From: DATBQN01 sp963755825
GTDB taxonomy: Bacteria; Acidobacteriota; Thermoanaerobaculia; Multivoradales; UBA5704
Assembly (NCBI GenBank): GCA_963755825.1
Contig: CAVWLA010000003.1
Span: forward strand, 1,302,001-1,366,000
Reading direction: 5' to 3'
DNA: 64,000 bases
The translations under genes and the position numbers were made by a program. Below are positions 31,821 to 39,940 of this stretch, piece after piece. Position 1 is the stretch's first letter. Every line of letters starts with the position of its first letter. The notes under the pieces were generated by a model, which was given only the letters and a program-made list of their open reading frames with translations, was not told where the DNA came from and did not search any database.

Positions 31821-34222
31821 CTGCTCCGCAGCGGCTTGGTCTCTCCGCCAGAGTTGGGTTGCTGCTCTCAGTGATCGGCATGCTGCCGGCTCTTCTAGCC
31901 GGTCAGGAGGTGAGCTTTCATCTCGTCCCCGAGAGCTCATGGGTGAAGGGACAGCCACGCCTGGCGGATGAGGTCAAAACGGGGACGGTGGAGCTCTATC
32001 GAGAGGGAGCTTACGCGCCTCAGCTCGTCGTCCCGGCCGGCGACGGGGCACACACCGTCCCGCCAGGCCGCTGGCTCTGGATCGCTCATGCTCCCGGCTA
32101 CGTGAGCGTCGGGAGTGGCGTGCTCGAGATCCCGGTAAACGGGAGGAAGACAGCGGCGAAGGTCGTTGTCTGGCCTGTTGTGCCCGCCTGTGAGCTCGCG
32201 ACCAGTGCCGATCGCCGGTGGAAGAGCATGGACCGGCTTGACCTGGTCTCAATCTCGTACTCGACGGTCTATCCTCTCGATCCGAAGAAGATCTTCTCGC
32301 AACAGATCCCGGCGGGCCGCTATCTGGCGTACGCGGTCGGCGCTCGCGGCCTCCTTGGGATTAGCCGCGTCTCGAGCTGCCGTGCGGGCGAGAGGCAAAC
32401 GATCCAGCCTCCGCCAACTCCCGCGGCGAGCAGGCAGGATTTTCTCGTTCCAGTCATCCTTCCCGACGACCAGGGCATCGCGCCGCAAGCTCTCGCCATC
32501 GCCTTCACCCAGCTCTCCAAGCGCGCCACCGCCGCGACGACAGCTCCCACGGCGGCTGTTTGGAACGGCAGGCGCGGCAGCTTCTTCTTTCTCGGAGTGT
32601 CCGCCACCGGCCCGCTCGAGCTAGTGATACAGCACACCAAGCTCCGCACCCGTACGCTCGCAGTGGACGCATTGGGCGGCAGCGTGCGCGAGCTTCCGTC
32701 GCAGCTGTTGAAACGTCGACGCTCGCTCCGCTTCATGGTCAATTACCAGCCGCTCCGCGAGCATCGCAGCGCCAAGGTCGTCGGTTTCGCGTGCGGCCGA
32801 AGACACCAGGAGAGCTCGGTCATCGATGTCCGCCGCTGCCGTGCCCTTGGCCGCCAACTGCCGCTCGCCAAAGGCCCGACCTCGCTACTCGTCGACAACC
32901 TTGACGACGGTCAGTACCAGTTCGACGCGGTCGTGGACGATGAGGTGGTCTCCGGCTTGGGGAATCACTTCGCGCCATATCTCGATCCCGAGACCGACGA
33001 CGCGCCGATCGTTCAGCCGATGCAGCTTCCGGAGCTCGAGATCTACGGCAACCTGCTGCTCAAGGACAAGCCTGTCCCCGGCGAGGTCCATCTATGGCCG
33101 AACGGCGGCGGAACGGCTCGCCGGTTCGCGACGGATCGCGAGCTTCTGTTCCACCTTTTCTACTTCGGGTACCTCGCCGACCGCTATGCCCTCAACGCCA
33201 TCCCCGAGGATCTTCGGCACGGCGACCCCGCAGCGATGCGCGGGCTCTACGACTTCTACACCCTCGAAGCCTGCGGCAAGACCGGTTCCTGCAGGCTCTT
33301 CAACGTCCACTCGACATTGACCGGCGGCGGGCGGCTCGACCTCGACCTCGGATCGGGCCTCGGGCTCGACATCGAGGTGGTCTCGAAGGCGACCGGCGAG
33401 CCGATCGGCGGGGTGCTCGTCGGCGCCGACCGATCCGATCCGGCGCTCCATTTCGTCGACGGCGAGGTCGAGTGGAGGACTCCTGTCGGCCGCGAGGGCC
33501 AAGGGACCTACACGGACGACCGAGGCCAGGCGAGAATCCGCAATCTGAAACCCGGCAGCGTGTCGGTCGGCGCCCTGAAGGCGGGATTCAAGCTGCAGCA
33601 CGCGGCCGCCGAGGTGCGCGAGGGCGTCCGCACCGCAGTGCGCATCGAGCTCGAGCCGAACGGCGGCGGCGCCACCATGCTGCGCTTCGCCGATGGAGCG
33701 CCGGTCGGTCAGGCCTATCTCCTGGTGCTGGACGCTCACGGTGTCCGCCAGGGAGGCTGCTCGCGCGCCACCGGCTCCGACGGCTCGGTCGACCTGCCGG
33801 CCTCGTGCCTCGACGCCATGCGGTTGGTGCTGCTCCATCCGGAGGCGGCGGTCACCTCGTTCGCAGGAAGCGACTGGCTGGGAGCCCACGACATCACGGT
33901 CGACCGCGCTCCGGTGCGGCCGGTGCAGGTGAGGATCTCGGACGCTCAGGGAAGACCGCTCGCCGGTGTGCCGGTCGAGATCCGCTACCGCGACTTCGCG
34001 CTCGAGCCCGACGACCTGCTCCTCGCCGCCACCTACACCGGCACGGTCCTCTTCTACCTGACCGACGACCAGGGCGAGGCGACGCTGCAGGGGATCGATC
34101 CCGCGGACGTCGACCTCCCGGAGGTGGCGATCGCCGGTGGCGCCAGCGAGCGGAAGATCAAGCCAGTGCCGCTCGCCGGCACTCCGCCGGGTGGGACGGT
34201 CGAGATCGTCCTGCCGAACTGA
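31790..34222 (+). CDS. Large secreted protein with carboxypeptidase-regulatory-like domains
   Basis: An 810-residue protein. A hydrophobic signal segment (VGLLLSVIGMLPALLAG) ends near residue 43. Several Ig-like beta-sandwich units follow: GTVELYREGAY near residue 62, LDIEVVSKATGEPIGGVLVG near 525, and VQVRISDAQGRPLAGVPVEI near 715, each reading like a CarboxypepD_reg domain. Such domains occur in Acidobacteriota surface proteins. No enzyme motif is seen. The ATG at 31790 was chosen because it leads directly into the signal peptide. The 5' half has lower GC and different codon use, the 3' half resembles the genome. Confidence 0.75.
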   Translation: MRGPLPQNPLAAPQRLGLSARVGLLLSVIGMLPALLAGQEVSFHLVPESSWVKGQPRLADEVKTGTVELYREGAYAPQLVVPAGDGAHTVPPGRWLWIAHAPGYVSVGSGVLEIPVNGRKTAAKVVVWPVVPACELATSADRRWKSMDRLDLVSISYSTVYPLDPKKIFSQQIPAGRYLAYAVGARGLLGISRVSSCRAGERQTIQPPPTPAASRQDFLVPVILPDDQGIAPQALAIAFTQLSKRATAATTAPTAAVWNGRRGSFFFLGVSATGPLELVIQHTKLRTRTLAVDALGGSVRELPSQLLKRRRSLRFMVNYQPLREHRSAKVVGFACGRRHQESSVIDVRRCRALGRQLPLAKGPTSLLVDNLDDGQYQFDAVVDDEVVSGLGNHFAPYLDPETDDAPIVQPMQLPELEIYGNLLLKDKPVPGEVHLWPNGGGTARRFATDRELLFHLFYFGYLADRYALNAIPEDLRHGDPAAMRGLYDFYTLEACGKTGSCRLFNVHSTLTGGGRLDLDLGSGLGLDIEVVSKATGEPIGGVLVGADRSDPALHFVDGEVEWRTPVGREGQGTYTDDRGQARIRNLKPGSVSVGALKAGFKLQHAAAEVREGVRTAVRIELEPNGGGATMLRFADGAPVGQAYLLVLDAHGVRQGGCSRATGSDGSVDLPASCLDAMRLVLLHPEAAVTSFAGSDWLGAHDITVDRAPVRPVQVRISDAQGRPLAGVPVEIRYRDFALEPDDLLLAATYTGTVLFYLTDDQGEATLQGIDPADVDLPEVAIAGGASERKIKPVPLAGTPPGGTVEIVLPN

Positions 34223-34255
34223 GCGGCGGGAAACCGATCCCCGGCAGCCGGCTCG

Positions 34256-35326
34256 CTAGACGCGCACCAGCACCGAGCCCCAGTGCAGGCCGGCGCCGAG
34301 CGCGGTGAAGGCGACCAGCGAGCCCTCCGGGGCCTTGCCCTGCTGCCGCGCCTCGTGGAAGGCGATGGGGAGGGTGGCGGAGGTGGTGTTGCCGTACTTC
34401 TGGATGTTGTTGTGGACCTTCTCGGCGGGGAGGCCGAGGGCCTTTTGTGACGCTTCGTTGATGCGCAGATTTGCCTGGTGCATGATCAGGAGACCGAGGT
34501 CCGCGATGGTGTAGCCGCAGCGGGTGAGCACCTCGCGCGTCACCTCGGGCATGCGGGTGACGGCGAGCTTGAAGACGGCGCGGCCGTCCATCACCGGCAC
34601 CGTCTCGGCGGCGCGGATCATGTCGCAGGTGACGAACGGGCGCCGCTGCGAGCCGAGGCCCGGCACGTAGAGGATCTCCTTGTGGTTGCCGTCGCCGTAG
34701 AGCGCCGAGGTCAGGATGCCGCGCTCGCCGCCCTCTGCGGCGCGGAAGACCATGGCGCCGGCGCCGTCGCCGAAGAGCACGAGGAGATGGCGGAAGCGCG
34801 AGTTCCAGGCGAAGTCCTCCGCCGGCAGCGGCCCCGGATCGCGGTCGTGGAGCACCTCGAAGGTGCGCTCCGAGAACGGCATCAGCGAGGTGTGGACGTC
34901 GGCGCCGACGAGCAGCACGGTGCGCGCGATCCCCGAGCGGATGAGGGCGTCGACCACCTGCAGGCCGTAGGCGAAGCCGGCGCACTGCTGGCGGATGTCG
35001 AGCGCCGGGAGCGCCGCGATCCCCAGCTTCTGCTGCACCAGGGTGCCGGTGCCGGGGAAGTAGTGGTCCGGCGTCATCGTGGCGCACACCAGGTAGTCGA
35101 CCTCGCCCGGCTCGACGCCGGCGTCGGCGAGAGCGGCGCGCGCCGCCGCCGCGCCGAGGTCCGAGGAGCCGACGCCGGCGTCGACGTAGTAGCGGGTGAC
35201 GATGCCGCTGCGCTCGCGGATCCAGTCGTCGCTGGTCTCGATGATGCGGGCGAGCCGGTCGTTGTCGATCTCGTGGGGCGGGATGGCGACCCCCGTCCCC
35301 GCGAGCACGGCTCTTCGCTCGGTCAT
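34256..35326 (-). CDS. fabH: 3-oxoacyl-ACP synthase III (FabH family)
   Basis: A 356-residue thiolase-fold enzyme. The catalytic triad is visible as Cys in IRQQCAGFAYG (about residue 115), His in IMHQANLRI (about 283) and Asn in KYGNTTSATLPIAF (about 313). FabH condenses acetyl-CoA with malonyl-ACP to start fatty acid synthesis. The chain is about 30 residues longer than E. coli FabH because of an insertion around residues 150-175. No other fab genes are adjacent, so a role in a specialised lipid or polyketide starter step is possible. It follows the GWxTD-like gene by 40 bases. Confidence 0.9.
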   Translation of the reverse strand: MTERRAVLAGTGVAIPPHEIDNDRLARIIETSDDWIRERSGIVTRYYVDAGVGSSDLGAAAARAALADAGVEPGEVDYLVCATMTPDHYFPGTGTLVQQKLGIAALPALDIRQQCAGFAYGLQVVDALIRSGIARTVLLVGADVHTSLMPFSERTFEVLHDRDPGPLPAEDFAWNSRFRHLLVLFGDGAGAMVFRAAEGGERGILTSALYGDGNHKEILYVPGLGSQRRPFVTCDMIRAAETVPVMDGRAVFKLAVTRMPEVTREVLTRCGYTIADLGLLIMHQANLRINEASQKALGLPAEKVHNNIQKYGNTTSATLPIAFHEARQQGKAPEGSLVAFTALGAGLHWGSVLVRV

Positions 35327-35366
35327 GGTGGGCTCCTTGCGCCGGGGATCGGGAGAGGCCAGGGCG

Positions 35367-36008
35367 CTACGGCGGCGGCAGGATCGGCAGCACCGGGCCG
35401 TCGGCCGGTCCCTGCACCGACGAGCCGATGTAGGGGCCGGTGACGTCGCCGTGCTTCACCCAGCGGTACCTCTCCGCCGGGCGCTGGCCGTCGAGGCCGC
35501 TCGAGCCCTTGGGGCCGTAGAGCCACACCTCGATCGGCGAGGCGCCACGCCGCGGCGGATCCTCGAACTCGATCTTCGCCGGCCGGCCGTAGAGGACATA
35601 GATGGTGCCGCGCGGCGTCTGGCGGCCGGGCAGGCCGGCCTCGCCGTAGAGGCGGTCGGCCTCGAGCGCGCGCTGCTCGAAGGTGGCGAGGAAGGGGTTG
35701 CCCGGACGGTCCGGCGTCGGATCGCGATGGATCCAGAACTGGCGGATGAACTCCTGCGCCGCGGCGTCGTCGTTCAAGGCGAGGAAGGCGGCCATCTCCT
35801 GCGGTGTCGCCAGGCGCGCCACCGGCCCCACCATCCAGGTCGAGTACTCCGGCGACAGCGAGGGGTTGGTGACCGAGGCGGCGCTCTGCACCTGGGCGCC
35901 GCCGCCGCTGGCGCAGGCGCCGGCGAGGAGACCGGCGGCGAGCGTACCGGCGACGACGAGGGCGCGAAGGGCGAGGCCTCGCGGGCGGCTAGCGGCGCAG
36001 CAGATCAA
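35367..36008 (-). CDS. GWxTD-like domain lipoprotein
   Basis: A 213-residue exported protein with a lipobox (LLAGAC, Cys near residue 32). The following domain has EFIRQFWIHRDPTP and GTIYVLYGRPAKIEFE, typical of GWxTD proteins common in Acidobacteriota. Its name motif is degenerate here (GRQTP in place of GWxTD). Function of the family is unknown; it is probably anchored in the envelope. The start is TTG at 36008, with GGGAGGAG about 5 bases upstream, overlapping the 3' end of folE by 20 bases, which argues for coupled translation. Confidence 0.82.
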   Translation of the reverse strand: MICCAASRPRGLALRALVVAGTLAAGLLAGACASGGGAQVQSAASVTNPSLSPEYSTWMVGPVARLATPQEMAAFLALNDDAAAQEFIRQFWIHRDPTPDRPGNPFLATFEQRALEADRLYGEAGLPGRQTPRGTIYVLYGRPAKIEFEDPPRRGASPIEVWLYGPKGSSGLDGQRPAERYRWVKHGDVTGPYIGSSVQGPADGPVLPILPPP

Positions 36009-36648
36009 GGAACTCCTCCCGTACCGGCTTCTGGTGGAAGATGCCGCGCAGTGCGGACGTCACGGTGAGGGCGCCCGGCTTCTTGACGCCGCGCATCTCG
36101 ACGCAGAGATGGCGCGCCTCGATGACCACCATCGCCCCCTGTGGCTGCAGGTGCTCCTCGAGGAAGGTCACCACCTGCTCGGTCAGCCGCTCCTGCAGCT
36201 GCGGCCGCTTGGCGTAGAACTCGAGGATGCGGGCGAACTTCGAGAGGCCGAGGATGCGGTCGTTGGGGACGTAGGCGATGTGGGCGTGGCCGTAGAAGGG
36301 GACCAGGTGGTGGGCGCACATGGAGTAGAAGGGGAGCTGGGTCTCCATCACCATGTGGCTGTAGCCTTCGTCGTTGGGAAAGGTGGTGACCTTGGGCTCG
36401 GCCCCCTCGTCGAGGCCGTGGAACATCTCGAGATACATCTTCGCGACGCGCACGTCGGTCTCGGCGAGGTTGGGGTCCGTGGCGTCGAGGCCGAGCTCGG
36501 TCAGGATGCCGCGAACGTGCTGGGCGATGCGGACGACCTTGCCCTGCTGCGCGGGGTCCAGGCCCGTCATGTCGTGCGCCGACGTCTCCGCCGCTTCGTG
36601 GTCCAGCACCGCCGGCCCGACGACCCCGCGCTCGATCTCGTCTCTCAT
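35989..36648 (-). CDS. folE: GTP cyclohydrolase I
   Basis: A 219-residue FolE that opens GTP to dihydroneopterin triphosphate, first step of folate synthesis. Zinc ligands appear as SMCAHHLVPF (Cys and His) and ARHLCVEMRGV (Cys), with FYGHAHIAYVP and GLSKFARI between them. The N-terminal ~30 residues are variable. A TAGGAT box on the minus strand at 36692-36697 could serve the folE, GWxTD and fabH unit. It is divergent from nth. Confidence 0.96.
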   Translation of the reverse strand: MRDEIERGVVGPAVLDHEAAETSAHDMTGLDPAQQGKVVRIAQHVRGILTELGLDATDPNLAETDVRVAKMYLEMFHGLDEGAEPKVTTFPNDEGYSHMVMETQLPFYSMCAHHLVPFYGHAHIAYVPNDRILGLSKFARILEFYAKRPQLQERLTEQVVTFLEEHLQPQGAMVVIEARHLCVEMRGVKKPGALTVTSALRGIFHQKPVREEFLDLLRR

Positions 36649-36774
36649 GCAGGCGTCTCCCGGAAGCTCCTCCTCGGAGTCGAAGGGAGTGATCCTACCC
36701 TAGTCGGCTCCCTGCAAGAACGCAACCGCCAGCGACCGCTTCGAAAGCCGCGGCTCGGCGACGGCGCTGGCGGG

Positions 36775-36780
36775 TATGAT
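36775..36780 (+). promoter_or_regulatory. -10 box TATGAT before nth, leaderless arrangement
   Basis: TATGAT ends 8 bases before the ATG at 36789. No Shine-Dalgarno fits between. The transcript would begin at or next to the start codon. Confidence 0.45.
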
Positions 36781-36788
36781 GCAGTCCG

Positions 36789-37457
36789 ATGCCCGGCAAG
36801 CATCCCTTCGACGTCGACGCCGCCATGCGGCGGATCCGCCAAGCGGTCCTGCCATTCCCGAAGGCGGCGATGTTCGCCTTGGCCGACGAGGGTTTCTCGA
36901 CGCCGTTCGAGCTGCTCATCGCCTGCATCGTCTCGATCCGCACGCGAGACGAGGTCACGACGACCTGCTCGCGGCGGCTCTTCGGCCTCGCCCGCACGCC
37001 GGCCGAGATGGGCCGGCTGACCGCGAGCCAGATCGACGAGGCGATCGGCGCCAGCACGTTCCACGGCTCGAAGTCGCGGCAGATCCGGGAGATCGGCCTG
37101 CGCCTCGCGACCGAACACGGGGATGCCCTCCCCTGCGACGACGAGGTGCTTCTCTCCCTCCCCGGCGTCGGACCCAAGTGCGCCAACCTCGTGCTCGGCA
37201 TCGCCTGCCGCGAGGCGCGCATCGGCGTCGACATCCACGTCCACCGGATTACCAACCGGTGGGGATATGTGCGGCAGCCGACGCCGGAGCGCACGATGCT
37301 CGCTCTGGAGGAGACGCTGCCGAAGGCCTACTGGGTGGAGATCAACCGCCTGCTGGTCCCCTTCGGCAAGCACATCTGCACGGGCGTGCGCCCGAAGTGC
37401 TCGACCTGCCCGGTGCAGGACATGTGCCGGCAGGTGGGCGTGACCTCGCACGCTTGA
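36789..37457 (+). CDS. nth: Endonuclease III-like DNA glycosylase/AP lyase
   Basis: A 222-residue base excision repair enzyme for oxidised pyrimidines. The helix-hairpin-helix LPGVGPKCANLVL contains the catalytic Lys, the catalytic Asp is in GVDIHVHRI, and the 4Fe-4S ligands follow the Cys-x6-Cys-x2-Cys-x5-Cys pattern near the C-terminus (about residues 197-213). Length fits the family (about 210). The N-terminus is unusual, with PFPKAAMFALADEGFSTPFE in place of the common opening. It is monocistronic and divergent from folE. Confidence 0.94.
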   Translation: MPGKHPFDVDAAMRRIRQAVLPFPKAAMFALADEGFSTPFELLIACIVSIRTRDEVTTTCSRRLFGLARTPAEMGRLTASQIDEAIGASTFHGSKSRQIREIGLRLATEHGDALPCDDEVLLSLPGVGPKCANLVLGIACREARIGVDIHVHRITNRWGYVRQPTPERTMLALEETLPKAYWVEINRLLVPFGKHICTGVRPKCSTCPVQDMCRQVGVTSHA

Positions 37458-37531
37458 GCGCCGCCTGTCGAGCCCGATGCACGCCGCCCGCCCGCGGATC
37501 GAGAGGCGCCCGGGGCCAGATCTCAGGAAAT

Positions 37532-38818
37532 TTACTTAGCCGGAGCAACCCGCTCGGCCGGACGCTGCAAGAGGTCTTGGAACAAGAGGTGCCAGCGCTC
37601 GGCGATGGCGGACCACTGGTATTCGGACCGAGTGGCAAGCTCGTAGGCAGCGCGGGCGTAACGAAGCAAGGTGGCGCGCTCCTGATAAAGGAGCTCGAGC
37701 TCCTCCGCGAGCTGCTCAGGCGAGACGATTCCCTCTTCCATCAGATAGGTCGGATTGGTGAGGCTGGCGATCGGATCCAACATCGGGGCCGCTCCCTCCC
37801 AGAGCTCGGCGCAGGCCGAGTGCCGGGGAACGATCTGGGGCGCACCCGTCGCCGCGTGCTCGAAGCTTACCAGGCCCCAGCCCTCGCCCGAGGACGTCGT
37901 CACCCCGACGTCGCAAGCGTTATAGATGAGATTGAGCTGCTCGTCGGTGAAGAACGGCATCTTGCCTCGATCGGTCGAAACGATCAGTCGATCATCGATG
38001 CCGAGCAAGCGGGCGAAAGTGGGAATGTTCCAGCCAACGTCCTTGATCCCCATGTGGAGATACAGCTTGACGCCGGGCGGCTTGCCGGCGGCGAATTGCG
38101 CGAAGCCCTTCATCGTGACATCGATGCGTTTGCGCGGCTGATTGCGATTGGCGTTCAGCACGATGAAGAAATCCTGCGCCGCCGGTTGACCGGGGAACAG
38201 CTCAGCTTTGGCGTTGCGCCTGGCGGTCGCCGCGTTGTTCTCGAAGTCCCGGTCGGGCCACGGGAAGAAAACGTCGGTGTCGACGCCGTGGGGCAGGATC
38301 TGGATGGCAGGGAACGACAGCGTCGGGTCGCTGGACCGGAGGCGAGCGACCGCTTCCTCCATCACGCGACGGCCATACTCTGTATAGGTGACGAGCCGGT
38401 GGACCACCGCGAGCGGGGCGATCAGATCCTGCTCGATAGGATCTCCGTCGACCGGACAATACGCCACGATGCAGAGCTTGTCCCGGTACGCCTGCAAGGT
38501 CTCGGCGTAGCGGCCGACCACCCAGAGATCGTTCACCACGAGCACGAGCGCCGGCCGCGTCCGCTCGAGCAGATCCCGCAAGCGGCCCGCTCCGTAGGGG
38601 TCGCCGCCGATGTCGGCGGGATAGATCTTCCAAGGCCAGTCGTGGGGATCTCCCCTGTAGTTCGTCCCCAGTTGGTGGACCCGATAACGTCCCGCGAGAG
38701 GGGCGAGGAGACCCTTGACGACACGAGCAAAGCCGGTCGGTGCCGCCGCGTCCCCGACGACGAGCAGCGAGGGCCGCCGATCCGTCGCGAGCTCGCCGGC
38801 GGCACCGATATCGGTCAT
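37532..38818 (-). CDS. GT-B fold glycosyltransferase (GT4-like)
   Basis: A 428-residue glycosyltransferase. The N-terminal domain starts at LLVVGDAAAPTGFARVVKGL. The C-terminal donor-binding domain has LNANRNQPRKRIDVTMKGF and the EX7E-like block SSGEGWGLVSFEHAATGAP, as in family GT4. ILPHGVDTDVFFP is the usual linker motif. Sugar donor and acceptor are unknown. ATGA overlap with the 91-residue gene upstream shows coupling. Base composition is less GC-rich than the core genes, suggesting acquisition. Confidence 0.88.
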   Translation of the reverse strand: MTDIGAAGELATDRRPSLLVVGDAAAPTGFARVVKGLLAPLAGRYRVHQLGTNYRGDPHDWPWKIYPADIGGDPYGAGRLRDLLERTRPALVLVVNDLWVVGRYAETLQAYRDKLCIVAYCPVDGDPIEQDLIAPLAVVHRLVTYTEYGRRVMEEAVARLRSSDPTLSFPAIQILPHGVDTDVFFPWPDRDFENNAATARRNAKAELFPGQPAAQDFFIVLNANRNQPRKRIDVTMKGFAQFAAGKPPGVKLYLHMGIKDVGWNIPTFARLLGIDDRLIVSTDRGKMPFFTDEQLNLIYNACDVGVTTSSGEGWGLVSFEHAATGAPQIVPRHSACAELWEGAAPMLDPIASLTNPTYLMEEGIVSPEQLAEELELLYQERATLLRYARAAYELATRSEYQWSAIAERWHLLFQDLLQRPAERVAPAK

Positions 38819-39090
38819 CCTGGGCGCTGGAAGGGGTTGGTGACGGCGATGGTCACATCGGACAATTTGGTGAGCGTGATCGTCTCGAACTTGCCATTGC
38901 CCTCAGAGACGCTGATCACCGTCAGCTTGAAGACTTTCGCATCCGGCACATTCAACTTCTCGTCCGGCACCTGATGCGTCTCGCCGTACTTGATCGTCCC
39001 CTCGTCGAGAATGGGTCCGCCTCCGGAGAGCTGGACCTGGAACTGGACGACGTCGGTTTCGAAGCTTGCCCACCTGTTGGTGATCTTCAT
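38815..39090 (-). CDS. 91-residue beta-rich protein coupled to the glycosyltransferase
   Basis: A 91-residue protein with alternating hydrophobic and polar residues, typical of a small beta-sandwich (VVQFQVQLSGGGP, VFKLTVISVSEG, ETITLTKLSDVTIAV). It has no Cys, signal peptide or membrane segment. AAGGAGG is placed 7 bases before the ATG, one of the best ribosome sites in the window. The stop overlaps the glycosyltransferase start. No family recognised. It could be the acceptor or partner of the glycosyltransferase, which is inference from coupling alone. Confidence 0.75.
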   Translation of the reverse strand: MKITNRWASFETDVVQFQVQLSGGGPILDEGTIKYGETHQVPDEKLNVPDAKVFKLTVISVSEGNGKFETITLTKLSDVTIAVTNPFQRPG

Positions 39091-39448
39091 CTCACGCCTC
39101 CTTGTAGGGGTGCAGCACACTCGATGGATCGAACCTGGACGCTGCGCGCCGGTCTATGCCACGCAAAGCCCCGCTCACCTGGCACCGGACATGTAGCCAT
39201 TCAGAAACTTACCGCAGAGATGAGAAGGAAGGCAATCCCGGCAGAGCGGGCTCTCGACGTTCTGGATGTGGCGGTGCCTCCGGCGGAGCAGGAACGCCTC
39301 GCGGAGGTTGCACGCACTCGCCGCTGCTCTGCGGGATGACGGCCGACACCTCTCATTTCTTCGGAGCGACCGCAGTTCGCATTCTGTGAGGTATACGCGC
39401 CTCTCGGTTCGGCGGCCCAAGCCGTTCAAGAGCACCGGTTCCGGCAGC
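39091..39448. other. 358 bp low-GC stretch without a confident gene
   Basis: Composition is clearly less GC-rich than the flanks. On the minus strand 39175-39435 is open for 86 codons and ends with a Cys cluster (ESPLCRDCLPSHLCGKF) that faintly resembles the end of a SPASM-type domain, but the rest is Arg-rich and unconvincing. It may be a decayed gene or the leader of the glycosyltransferase unit. Confidence 0.5.
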
Positions 39449-39940
39449 TCACCTCACCTGGTAGAGAGCTCCCAGCACCACCCCATAGGCGAGGTGCGCG
39501 GCGAGGGTGATGAGAGGCGTGCGGCGGCCATAGTGGAGGCCGAGGAAGCCGGGAGGCTCGAGCTGGCGGGTGGGGGTGGGGCCGTGGTCCTCGCTCGCCA
39601 TGCGGGGATGAATGGTGGGGAGGAGCGGCAGCAGGGCGACGAGGACGAAGAGCCCCTGGAGGAGGCCGAGGAGGGCGCCCAGCCACCAGGTGGCCCGCCC
39701 GAGGGCGGTGAAGGTGAGGACGTAGACGAACGCCGAGAGGACGCCGTTGACGAAGTGGATGGCGGCGCCGACGACGTTGGCGCGGTCGCGGTCGGGGGTG
39801 AAGACCGAGCCGACGAGGAACGGCATGCTGATGCGCGACAGGCCGAGCCCCTGGGCGGCGGACATCACGAGGGTGAGGACGAGGGTGGCGAAGAACCCCC
39901 AGAGAAGGGCGCCTCCCCAGTCGACGGCGTTCCAGCTCAT
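39449..39940 (-). CDS. Four-helix membrane protein of unknown function
   Basis: A 163-residue protein with four membrane helices (about residues 8-28, 55-80, 83-107 and 140-160) and the conserved-looking core SRISMPFLVGSVFTPDRDRA. Similar small integral proteins occur widely and have no known function. The ATG overlaps the glucosidase stop (ATGA), so it is translated with that gene. Confidence 0.72.
   Translation of the reverse strand: MSWNAVDWGGALLWGFFATLVLTLVMSAAQGLGLSRISMPFLVGSVFTPDRDRANVVGAAIHFVNGVLSAFVYVLTFTALGRATWWLGALLGLLQGLFVLVALLPLLPTIHPRMASEDHGPTPTRQLEPPGFLGLHYGRRTPLITLAAHLAYGVVLGALYQVR

Noticed and set aside
36768..36783. Sigma-54-like TGGCGGG-N4-ATGCA before nth
   Set aside because: Spacing is right, but transcription would begin inside the coding region and the -24 element is poor. 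The TATGAT box explains the start better.
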